Positions 9,059 to 17,333 of a stretch of DNA of 64,000 nt are shown piece by piece. This DNA is from Chryseolinea lacunae (lineage in GTDB: Bacteria > Bacteroidota > Bacteroidia > Cytophagales > Cyclobacteriaceae). How positions within the stretch are numbered: position 1 is the first letter of the stretch; every line of letters begins with the position of its first letter. The stretch covers positions 186,001 through 250,000 of the forward strand of contig NZ_JAERRB010000008.1 of the NCBI RefSeq assembly GCF_016735595.1. The letters run 5' to 3'. Both the position numbers and the translations under genes were made by a program. A model generated the notes under the pieces. The model searched no databases and was not told the origin of the DNA. It saw only the letters and a list, made by a program, of their open reading frames with translations.

Positions 9059-9984
9059 TGCCCATGAAAGCCACCGGAAGTATTGTAGTGCTGCTGCTGA
9101 TCGCCTGCGCGAACCTGCACGCACAGAACATTGACCAGGACAAACTTCTGCGCATGCGCGACTCGCTCGACAACCTGCTGGTCATCAATCCCAGCGCATC
9201 GGCCATCCTGGTGAAGCGGCGCGAACTGGAACTCTACTCCTACAATTCCTTTCTCAGCAGCAAACAATTCAACGACAAAACGGGCAGCAATGCCAACCTC
9301 GCGGGCAAACAACTGCTCTTCAACTCGCTCTTCCAGATCAACTATGGCGCCTCGCGCAACCGGCGCTTCAACATTGGGGTGGATGTTAACTTCAGGGCCT
9401 ATCGCTACGACATCGACAAGAACAGCCAGGTGATTTCGCTGTTCAAAGACAACCCGGGCAACGAGCGCTCCGTCACCTACGTTGGGCCACGCGTACGCCT
9501 GCAACCGTTTCGGCGCGCGAACAATTTCACCTTTCAAAGCTATGTGTGGATTCCGGTGGCACAGAAAGAACTTCAAACGTCCCTTGGCAGCAACAAAGTC
9601 AACTGGGGCAATACGCTTTTTTTCTATAAATATTTCAGCCCCAAGCTGGGCATCTTCACCCAACTGAACTTCGCCTTTGCCTTTCCTTCGGGTAACAGCG
9701 AGACCGGTTCGAAAACGGAATTTTATTTACCCGCCAGCGTTTCCCTCAGTTATGTGGCCACCCGAAAAGACCTGCTGTTTGCCACGCTCTCCTACAGCTG
9801 GACCAACACGGATGTGAGTCACGTGACCGAAGGTGCCGACAGCGATTTTGTGCAGTATGGTGCGGGATATCAACACCTCTTCAGCAAACATTTTTTTGTT
9901 AACGCCAGCTACACCGGCACCCTCATGGCACGCAACTATGGCATGTGGAGTGGCGTGAATGTATGTGTGCGCTACGTCTTTTAG
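9058..9984 (+). CDS. Outer-membrane beta-barrel protein
   Basis: A 308-residue protein with a signal peptide (ATGSIVVLLLIACANLHAQ). The rest alternates polar and aromatic/hydrophobic residues in short strands typical of a 10-12 stranded outer-membrane barrel (for example FNIGVDVNFRAYRYDID, KLGIFTQLNFAFAFPSG, HFFVNASYTGTLMARNYGM), and it ends in an aromatic residue (VCVRYVF), the usual signal for barrel insertion. No specific family recognised. It overlaps the preceding secreted gene by one base, so the pair probably acts together at the outer membrane. Its TAG (9982-9984) directly abuts the stop of the convergent gene. Confidence 0.8.
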   Translation: MPMKATGSIVVLLLIACANLHAQNIDQDKLLRMRDSLDNLLVINPSASAILVKRRELELYSYNSFLSSKQFNDKTGSNANLAGKQLLFNSLFQINYGASRNRRFNIGVDVNFRAYRYDIDKNSQVISLFKDNPGNERSVTYVGPRVRLQPFRRANNFTFQSYVWIPVAQKELQTSLGSNKVNWGNTLFFYKYFSPKLGIFTQLNFAFAFPSGNSETGSKTEFYLPASVSLSYVATRKDLLFATLSYSWTNTDVSHVTEGADSDFVQYGAGYQHLFSKHFFVNASYTGTLMARNYGMWSGVNVCVRYVF

Positions 9985-12894
9985 TTAGTTGCACGTTGGA
10001 TTGGTGGTGGGATTGTTGCAACCGCCGCCCAACATGAGCTGCCGCCCGGTAGTGCGACTGGTGAGCAATATGCCCCCGTTGCAAAACTGCCCGTCGTAGG
10101 TCACGCCTTCGATGATGAGGCCCGTCACATATCCCCCTTTAAATCCTGCCGAGTTGTTGATATATCCCGAGGTCTGACCATCTTCGTCGGTATCGAGACG
10201 CACGGTGCCGGTCCAGAACGAGTCGTCGTTCAGGTCGTTGTAGGCGATGGACCAGTTGGCGTCGATGTTTGGCGCAAGGTTCACAGGCGGTGCCGGCGGC
10301 AGGAAGATGATGGGTGGAGGAATGGGGCCAGGAGGTGGCGCGGCGAGAATATTAAACGCGAAGTCAACTTTGTAGGAAGTTGAATAGTCGGACGTGTAGA
10401 ACAACCGTAGGGTCACCGAGCCGGTGGTGCCGATGTTGCTGGGTACTACAAATGTGATGGCGTTGGAAGTTTTGTAGTTGGGAACAATGTCTTTTCCGTT
10501 CAAAGTCACTTTGGTGACGGTGCCCAGGTTAGGTCCTTCGATCAGCACGGGCCAATCTACCGGGTTGTTGTTGGGTTTTAGTTTCAGTTGTGCTGTGGCA
10601 GGTTCGGCCAACAGCAGGAAGCCCGCGTTATTTGAGTTGTCGGCGGCCGTTTTCACGCTCACGTTCACGCTCTTGCTCACGGTGGTGTTTACCGGCACGG
10701 TCACCTTCACGATCTTGTCGCTCACAAAGGTTCCTGTTACGGACGTGCCGTTGAAGACAACCGTGACCGGGTTCGTGAAATTCGATCCGTTGATCGTGAC
10801 CTGTTGCCCCACGGTGCCCGACGATGGCACCAGGCTGGTGATGGCGGGTTTGCCTGCCACAACAAAATCTGTTGACGTCGTGATGGGACTTAGCACGGCG
10901 TCGGTCTTCACACTGATCCTGCCCGTGGCCGTACCCGCAGGCACTTGCACCACCAGTTGTGTTGGTGACACAGACTTCACAAGGGCGTTCACACCGTTGA
11001 AAAACTGAACCGTGGGATTGTGTTGCAGATTGGTTCCCGTGAGCGTCACCAACGCACCGGCTACGCCTGCCAACGGCGCGAACGACGTGACCGATGGTGG
11101 CGACAAAATTTCAAAGCTGCTCTGGCTCACCGTGGTGCCCGGTGTAGTGGAAACACTGATGGTTCCCGTCACAGCGCCCGAAGGCACCTTCACCATCACC
11201 TGATTGTCGGTGCCCGCCCCCACTTTGGTGGCCGTGACATTGTTGGCAAATTTGATGGTGGCCCCTGAAAGATAAGCGCCGCTGATCGTAACTTCCGTAT
11301 CAACTCCACCTTTCATCGGCGCGATGGCGGTCACAACCGGTTTCACATTCAAAACAAAATCCACAAGGCTAAGCGCTCCGTTCACATTGATCTTTCCGGT
11401 CGATGCTCCTGCAGGTGCCTGGCACACAATTTCCGTTGACGACGACTTCACCACAACGGTAGCCTGCACGTTGCCGCCGAAGCGGATGTAGGGCGAGGAT
11501 GGAAGATTTATGCCGGTGATGGTGACAACCGTGCCCGGTACACCGGAGGTTGGATTGATGGCGGTGATCTGCGGCGCACCCAGCACAGTGAAGAGATCAG
11601 AAGTTTCAAACGTGCCTCCGGGACTGATCACAGAGATCTTGCCGGTAACTGTACCTGTTAATACCTCCACTACTATTTCCGTATTGGTTTTGCTCACGAT
11701 TTTCAAATCTTTCAAAGCCACTTTCGCCCCGGTCACATTCGAAAGGTTTAGGCCGGTCAGTGTGATTTGTGTTCCTGTGACACCCGACGCCGGTGCAAAC
11801 TTCGTGATGAGGGGCGCACCCTGCACAACAAAGTCGTCGGCAGACAAGGCGGTGCCTGCAGGCGTGGTGATCGAAATTTTCCCGCTGCTTCCCCCTACCG
11901 GCACTTTGGTTTTTACGACAACTCCGGTGTTGGAAATGATCTGCGCGGGCGTGTCGCCAAATTTCAATTCGAAAGCTCCGGTAAAGTTCACGCCTGTGAT
12001 CTGCACGTCGGTTCCCGGCGCCCCCGTTGACTTGTCTGTTGACTGAATGGCGGGGCCAGGCACGACGGTAAATTTCTTGTCCGTTTTGCCTTTGCCTCCT
12101 CCGGTGTAAACAAAAATTGTGTCGGTGGCTGCCCCGACGGGTACCCGCACCGTGATGGATTCGGCTGCAGACGTAACCAACTCACCTGGCACGGTACCAA
12201 AGGTGACCTTGGTGGCCTCCTGGAGATTTTCGCCGGTGAGGGTAATTACTTTCCCTACAGCGCCTTTGTCCGGGGCGAACGATACTACTTTCGGGGCCAG
12301 CAGCACCGTGAAGGTTGCCGGATCAGAATCGCCGCTGGGTGAGGTGATGCGTATGTCGGCAGCATCGGGCGACAAACCTGTGGGCACGGTCACTACGGCG
12401 GTGTCGCCAATCACTTTGAACACGGCGTCGCGGGCTGTGCTTTGGTCAGGCGACCGGAAACGTATGGCGGATACATTGCTGAAATAACTTCCTGCTATTT
12501 TGATGACAGCGCCTATGCCCGCACGGGGTGGCACAATGCTTCGAATGATGGGCACTGGCGGAAGCACCGTGAAAGCCTTTGGTTCTGACGCGCCATACTT
12601 TGTTTTTACGTTGAGGCCCACTTCTTTCGCCTGGGTGGTGAAAGGCACAAAAAATTGCACTTCGGTTGGCGTGGGGGTTCCGGCCGTGCTCACGGCCACA
12701 TTGTTGATGAGCACCTGGAGCGAGCCGTCGAAGTTGACTCCCGATATGGTGACCAGTTTTCCAGAGGGTGCCGCTGTTTCACTCAGCGATGTGATCTGCG
12801 GTGGCAGCAGCACTTCATCCCGAATGCAGCCGTCCACGCCCACCATCAACAGGCAAAGGGCAGACTGGCACAACACGCGTAGTATCCGTTTCAT
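9985..12894 (-). CDS. Lipoprotein with ten IPT/TIG domains
   Basis: A 969-residue protein with a lipoprotein-type N-terminus (LLMVGVDGC, Cys about residue 23). Ten IPT/TIG immunoglobulin-like repeats of about 80-90 residues follow, each opening with a form of P-x-I-T-x-x-x-P-x-x-G-x-x-G-x-x-V-T-I-x-G-x-N-L (PPQITSLSETAAPSGK, APKVVSFAPDKGAVGK, APQITAINPTSGVPGT and others). A proline-rich linker (PPPGPIPPPIIFLPPAPP) leads to a unique C-terminal domain of about 85 residues with two Cys pairs near the end. TIG strings act as rigid spacers or glycan-binding modules in surface proteins; a surface-exposed stalk is likely. Convergent with the barrel gene, stop codons touching. Confidence 0.88.
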   Translation of the reverse strand: MKRILRVLCQSALCLLMVGVDGCIRDEVLLPPQITSLSETAAPSGKLVTISGVNFDGSLQVLINNVAVSTAGTPTPTEVQFFVPFTTQAKEVGLNVKTKYGASEPKAFTVLPPVPIIRSIVPPRAGIGAVIKIAGSYFSNVSAIRFRSPDQSTARDAVFKVIGDTAVVTVPTGLSPDAADIRITSPSGDSDPATFTVLLAPKVVSFAPDKGAVGKVITLTGENLQEATKVTFGTVPGELVTSAAESITVRVPVGAATDTIFVYTGGGKGKTDKKFTVVPGPAIQSTDKSTGAPGTDVQITGVNFTGAFELKFGDTPAQIISNTGVVVKTKVPVGGSSGKISITTPAGTALSADDFVVQGAPLITKFAPASGVTGTQITLTGLNLSNVTGAKVALKDLKIVSKTNTEIVVEVLTGTVTGKISVISPGGTFETSDLFTVLGAPQITAINPTSGVPGTVVTITGINLPSSPYIRFGGNVQATVVVKSSSTEIVCQAPAGASTGKINVNGALSLVDFVLNVKPVVTAIAPMKGGVDTEVTISGAYLSGATIKFANNVTATKVGAGTDNQVMVKVPSGAVTGTISVSTTPGTTVSQSSFEILSPPSVTSFAPLAGVAGALVTLTGTNLQHNPTVQFFNGVNALVKSVSPTQLVVQVPAGTATGRISVKTDAVLSPITTSTDFVVAGKPAITSLVPSSGTVGQQVTINGSNFTNPVTVVFNGTSVTGTFVSDKIVKVTVPVNTTVSKSVNVSVKTAADNSNNAGFLLLAEPATAQLKLKPNNNPVDWPVLIEGPNLGTVTKVTLNGKDIVPNYKTSNAITFVVPSNIGTTGSVTLRLFYTSDYSTSYKVDFAFNILAAPPPGPIPPPIIFLPPAPPVNLAPNIDANWSIAYNDLNDDSFWTGTVRLDTDEDGQTSGYINNSAGFKGGYVTGLIIEGVTYDGQFCNGGILLTSRTTGRQLMLGGGCNNPTTNPTCN

Positions 12895-13016
12895 TCCTAT
12901 AGAATTTTAACAAGCTTCTCTATCGAAATTCACAACGAGGTTCCGCGCGCCTCTTTTTCTCCACCAAACAAAAAACGCCTAACATCTTATTCTAAGCATC
13001 CATTCTACACAACTCC

Positions 13017-13040
13017 GCCGCGCTTCATTTTTAGCGCGGC
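13017..13040 (-). terminator. GC-rich hairpin downstream of the Ig-domain gene
   Basis: Perfect 8-bp stem GCCGCGCT (13017-13024) and AGCGCGGC (13033-13040) with an 8-nt loop, 7 nt past the stop of the gene ending at 13047. No T-tract follows on the minus strand, so it is a terminator candidate only. Confidence 0.45.
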
Positions 13041-13046
13041 ATTATG

Positions 13047-16000
13047 CTAATGTTTTATAACCACACGCTTTCCGCCCGCTCCCTTTGCTTCGGGGAATAC
13101 CAGCCAATACAAACCATCGCTCAGGTGCGAGGCTTCCACCAAACCGTCGGCGCCGGTGCCTTCGGATGTGTGCACTAATTTGCCTTGAACGTTATACAGC
13201 TCAAGCCGCGTTGCCGGGGCTCCCGTCAGTTGAAAACTGCCGTTGCTGGGGTTGGGATAGACATTGAAAGAATGCGATTGTGTTTCGGCAATGCCGGTAA
13301 TCACACAGGTATTGTTCCACACCACGGTGTCGGCACATGCGCTGGTGGTCTTCACGATCTTGTATTCACCCGTGGCTGAAATATCCATCAACGTGAGGGG
13401 TTGTGTAGAGCCAGCTTTGTACAGTGCATATTGACCCACGGTGTTTTTGGTATCCGTCACGATCTTGCTCCACTCGGGCTGAAAGTGAATGCAGTCCACC
13501 ACGCCCACCAGCACCAGGTTGGGCTTTGGATTGAGGGTGACGTCGATACCATCGGAGATGGCCGTGCCACCACAGCTTCCCGACACCTCGCAGGTGTAGC
13601 GGCCTTCATTGAGCGACGATGCATGCGCAATGGTGAGCGTGGTCGTTTTGGCGCCACTCACCGTGCCTCCGTCAGAAAGGGTTGCTCCGTTTTTCTTCCA
13701 GGTATAGGTAAGTGCGTTGCCGGTTGCTGTAATGCTTAACACGATCTTTTCGTCTTCACAGGCTTTGTGTGTGGTGGGTTGTGCGGTAATGGCCGTGCCT
13801 TTGTTCACGGTCACAGCAATAGCGCCGGACGTGAGCGGGTTTCCGCAACCCGACTTTAGTTCGCAGGTGTAGCTGCCGGCATCCGCTGCCGTTGCCGAGA
13901 TGATGAGCAGTTCGTTGGTGGTGGTGCCGGTCACGGCCGCACCGTCAGTGAGATTCACGCCGCCCTTCTTCCATTGATAGGTGAAGGTGCCTTCGCCGGG
14001 CGTGATGGAAAGTTTGCCTACCGTGCCTTCACACAACACGGCGTCGCCCGATTTGGCCAGTATGGAGGGAGCTGTGTCGATGGTGAGCTGCGCGGCGTTG
14101 GAAACTAGTTCGGGTCCGCATGGGTTGTTTATGGAGCATGTGTATGCCCCCGCTTCTGCCGCCGTGGCAGCCGTGATGGTGAGGGTGGCCGTGCCTGCTC
14201 CGCTATATTTTCCTCCATTGGAAATCACGTTGTTGCCCTTCTTCCAGGTGTATGTCAAACCCGTTCCGGTGGCGGTGATGGAGAAAACGACATTGGTGTT
14301 GGCGCAGACTGATTTGCCAACGGGGTGTGCCGTGATCTGCGAAGGTGTGGTGAGCGTGACCGTGGTAGCCGATGACGTAACGGGGGCGCCACACATTCCT
14401 GTGACCACACATGAATATTGTCCGGCATCGCCGGCAGCAAGTTGTTTCAGTGTGAGGGTGTTGGTTTTAGAGCCCGTCACCGTCGCGCTTTCCACGAGGT
14501 TGGTTGTTCCTTTCTTCCATTGATACGTCTCATTTGCTCCCGATGCCTCCAATGACAACACGAGGTTGCTTCCCGAGCAGGCCGACGCCGTTGCAGCGGG
14601 TTGCTTGGTTATGGATGCCGGCAACAACACCGTGAGCGATGCATTCTGACTCGACACCGGCACGGCCGAACAATCGGTGGTGACATCGCACGAGTAGAGT
14701 GCCGCGTCGCCGGCGGCTATGGTTTTTAATGTAAGCTTGTTTGTTTTGGCGCCGACCACCAACGTGCCGTCTACCAGCGCAACGCCGGCTTTCTTCCATT
14801 GGTATTTCAGGTTTGAGCCGGTTGCTGCAATGGTGAAATTGATCTCCGTTCCCGCACAAGCTTCCACGGCCGTTGGCTGGGTGGTGATGTTTGCTCCTGC
14901 CAAAAAGCCAAGTGTCACCGCAGTGGTACTGGTGGAGTGGTCGCAGCCGTCGAAGATGTCGCAGGTGTAGCTGCCAGCATCGTCAACCGCGCTCGCGCCG
15001 GTGATGGTGAGTGTGGCCGTGGTCACACCCGACCAGTGTCCTTCGTTCTTGAGGATCACGCCGTCTTTTTTCCACTGATACAAAAGGTTCAGTCCGGTGG
15101 CTGCCACGGTGAATGTGGTGTTGGCTCCGGGGCAAACATTCTGACTTTGGGGTGCCGTGTTCACGGTGATGGAATATTTGCTGCACGGCACCAGGTGTCG
15201 CACGCAGGTCTGCGACGTAGGCACGAGATAGTCGCCTTTATAATCCAGTATGCCACCCGTGATGGGACCGTTAAAAATGGACTCGTTCAGTTTTGTTCCC
15301 GTGGCACTGTAGCGCACCAACGTGCCGGCCGATCCCAGACCCTGGTCTTCTATGGTGTAGGCAATAGCCGCCGTGCCGTCGGCTTCAATGTTGAGCGACA
15401 CATAAGAATAGGTGTTGTCGTAGGCATTGTAGGTGTCGATGTAGTCGAGGAACGTGACGGGTGGGAATGTGCTGCTGTAATTCACGAGCGTGTAGTCGCC
15501 GTTAAAATTTCTTCCCACCAGCACCGGGTCGTTGCCACGAAACGCCATAATGGTTTTTCCAATGTCAAAGAGCTGGTCCTCCAATATGGCTCCATCCGAA
15601 GCCTGCACCTTCAGCAACCGGGTGGAGCTGAAATCCCATATCAAGGTGTAGACGTTGCCGTCGGGGCCAATGGTGACTTTACCCGTGGTGAACGTGTAGT
15701 TGATGTCTTTCTGCCAGCCGAATGTGCCGGACGATGAATACTTAAATAAGGTGTAGCCGGACGTGGTGTTGTTTATGGTCAGCACAAAAACATCGCCCGC
15801 GGCATTGGTCACCACCGACAGGCCCGTGAAATCGCCCGGAGTTTTTGACCAAGATGAAACGCCGGCCGACGTGAATTTCTCGAAGTAGAGACTGGTGGCG
15901 GGTCCGTCATAGCCGGTCACGTACACATCGGTGTTGTCATCGAAGGTGGCATCGGCCACGGTGGGGGCTATGAAGTTTTTGGACCACGCGGACGTGCCGT

Positions 16001-16325
16001 TGGCCGCGGCATATTTAGTGAGGATGTTGTCGGTGCCGTGAATGACCAGCACGTTTCCGTTCTTGTCGATGTCGAAGTCCTGCACGCTGGTGGTGAGATT
16101 CTGTTCCCAGCTTTTGGCGCCGTCTTTGGTGAGTCTGAAAACTTTCAGGTTCCCGATCATGGCAATGTCGCCGGTGGCGTTGCGAATGATGTTGGATGAA
16201 AGCGAAAATTTATTGGAGGCGTCGTCTTCATAGTTCGCGACATCAAGACACGACTGATAGAAGAATTGACTGTGGGCGGGCAGGCACACGACTAACGCCA
16301 AAGCAACAAGAAGGAGGGTTCTCAT
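13047..16325 (-). CDS. T9SS type A-sorted protein with beta-propeller-like N-terminus and six Ig-like domains
   Basis: A 1092-residue secreted protein. Signal peptide residues 1-19 (ending LPAHSQ). Residues 20-390 have repeated G-D-V-x-V / G-N-V-Y-T blades (DKNGNVLVIHG, GPDGNVYTLIW), as in beta-propeller or SBBP-type repeats. Six Ig-like domains of about 90 residues follow (about 392-960), each with Cys, Y-x-W-K-K and D-A-G-x-Y-x-C, as in LTYTWKKGNNVISNGG ... AGAYTCSINNPCG. The C-terminus (FNVYPNPSNGSFQLTG ... DGLYWLVFPEAKGAGGKRVVIKH) is a T9SS type A sorting domain. Likely surface attached; role in adhesion or binding is inferred from the Ig domains only. Confidence 0.88.
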   Translation of the reverse strand: MRTLLLVALALVVCLPAHSQFFYQSCLDVANYEDDASNKFSLSSNIIRNATGDIAMIGNLKVFRLTKDGAKSWEQNLTTSVQDFDIDKNGNVLVIHGTDNILTKYAAANGTSAWSKNFIAPTVADATFDDNTDVYVTGYDGPATSLYFEKFTSAGVSSWSKTPGDFTGLSVVTNAAGDVFVLTINNTTSGYTLFKYSSSGTFGWQKDINYTFTTGKVTIGPDGNVYTLIWDFSSTRLLKVQASDGAILEDQLFDIGKTIMAFRGNDPVLVGRNFNGDYTLVNYSSTFPPVTFLDYIDTYNAYDNTYSYVSLNIEADGTAAIAYTIEDQGLGSAGTLVRYSATGTKLNESIFNGPITGGILDYKGDYLVPTSQTCVRHLVPCSKYSITVNTAPQSQNVCPGANTTFTVAATGLNLLYQWKKDGVILKNEGHWSGVTTATLTITGASAVDDAGSYTCDIFDGCDHSTSTTAVTLGFLAGANITTQPTAVEACAGTEINFTIAATGSNLKYQWKKAGVALVDGTLVVGAKTNKLTLKTIAAGDAALYSCDVTTDCSAVPVSSQNASLTVLLPASITKQPAATASACSGSNLVLSLEASGANETYQWKKGTTNLVESATVTGSKTNTLTLKQLAAGDAGQYSCVVTGMCGAPVTSSATTVTLTTPSQITAHPVGKSVCANTNVVFSITATGTGLTYTWKKGNNVISNGGKYSGAGTATLTITAATAAEAGAYTCSINNPCGPELVSNAAQLTIDTAPSILAKSGDAVLCEGTVGKLSITPGEGTFTYQWKKGGVNLTDGAAVTGTTTNELLIISATAADAGSYTCELKSGCGNPLTSGAIAVTVNKGTAITAQPTTHKACEDEKIVLSITATGNALTYTWKKNGATLSDGGTVSGAKTTTLTIAHASSLNEGRYTCEVSGSCGGTAISDGIDVTLNPKPNLVLVGVVDCIHFQPEWSKIVTDTKNTVGQYALYKAGSTQPLTLMDISATGEYKIVKTTSACADTVVWNNTCVITGIAETQSHSFNVYPNPSNGSFQLTGAPATRLELYNVQGKLVHTSEGTGADGLVEASHLSDGLYWLVFPEAKGAGGKRVVIKH

Positions 16326-16838
16326 GAAGATTTAAGCAATAGACAATATCCTAAGGTACGGAATTCTCATGGCCAAACAATGTGCGCGCGACAATAATCT
16401 TGTGATTTGCAACATCCGAATCAAACATCTTCAACGGTGAGGCAAGAGTTCTACACATCCTTCCCTGAAAGCTTGGAGAGACGTTGCCTGATCATCCGCG
16501 CATAAAAAATGTAATCAACTTCAATCTGATTTTTAATCCTTTACAATTCAACCTTTTTCTATGGGATGTCTCATGGCAAAAACACCTCCGACAGTTCTTC
16601 CTCCAAGCGCCAATAAATCATCAACTGTTTGAAAAGCTACAACGCAAGTATCTCAGATACATCATCATCTACCATGTGCCTTCATTTTCTAAACTTTCGT
16701 CAGGCCACTAGGGCACGCCTGATCCGTACAACACATAATCATCTTTACGCGGCCAAAAAAGCTTGTCGGGGCCGCCTGCGGATCAAAAAAAATCGTGCAA
16801 AGCAAGGGCTTGGAATTGGCCCGGTATTAACTTGCGCC
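16326..16838. other. Intergenic region of about 510 bp without a recognised feature
   Basis: Between the divergent Ig-domain gene and gldC. Short open frames (such as 16484-16711) show no signal peptide, domain or coding-like composition. A weak inverted repeat GCGGCC (16749-16754) / GGCCGC (16770-16775) is present. The gldC frame is open upstream to 16629, but that extension is basic, low in coding character and absent from GldC proteins. Confidence 0.5.
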
Positions 16839-17177
16839 ATGAAAAAATCTACCATCAACTTCACGGTTGAACTCGATCAAAATAACGTACCCGATAAAAT
16901 CCTGTGGGATGCCACCGATAAGCCCGACCCGGGCCAGAGCGAAACAAAATCCATCAGTGTGGCCCTGTGGGATCACGCCCAGCGCAACACCCTGCGCATC
17001 GATTTGTGGTCAAAAGATATGCCGGTAGAGGACATGAAACGCTTTTATATAGACTGCATTGGCGGCCTGGCCCAAAGCGCTTTGTCGGCAACGGGCGACG
17101 AATACATGGCTTCGGAGCTCAATGCCGTGTGCGAACGCCTCATCAAACACGTCCAAAAAGAGAACCAGGCCTCCTAA
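16839..17177 (+). CDS. gldC: Gliding motility protein GldC
   Basis: A 112-residue soluble protein closely matching the GldC pattern: KKSTINFTVELDQNNVPDKI, then LWDHAQRNTLRIDLWSKDMP, VEDMKRFYIDCIGG and SATGDEYMASELN. GldC is one of the original Flavobacterium gliding genes, assists efficient gliding and has no signal peptide; its biochemical role is unclear. ATG at 16839 was chosen because the family starts MKKS/MRKS; the frame upstream to 16629 has no similarity. It stands alone here, 156 nt before a TonB receptor with its own promoter-like element. Presence of gldC agrees with the T9SS cargo proteins in this window. Confidence 0.92.
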   Translation: MKKSTINFTVELDQNNVPDKILWDATDKPDPGQSETKSISVALWDHAQRNTLRIDLWSKDMPVEDMKRFYIDCIGGLAQSALSATGDEYMASELNAVCERLIKHVQKENQAS

Positions 17178-17228
17178 CCAGCTTCCGGTCTATATTGTCT
17201 TTGGACGGCCAAAAGCCTTCCACAAACG

Positions 17229-17258
17229 TTTGTATTTTCATAAATTTTTGTACTTTGC
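17229..17258 (+). promoter_or_regulatory. Promoter-like element of the TonB receptor/SGNH lipoprotein operon
   Basis: TTTG (17229-17232), 18 nt, then TACTTTGC (17251-17258), close to TTTG-N19-TAnnTTTG of Bacteroidota. It would give a leader of about 70 nt before the ATG at 17334. Confidence 0.45.
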
Positions 17259-17333
17259 TGGAAAAATACTCGGTATGCATACTATTTTTCATGCCTGAGG
17301 ATTTCCAGTTACCATACTTAATACAAAGCGTTT

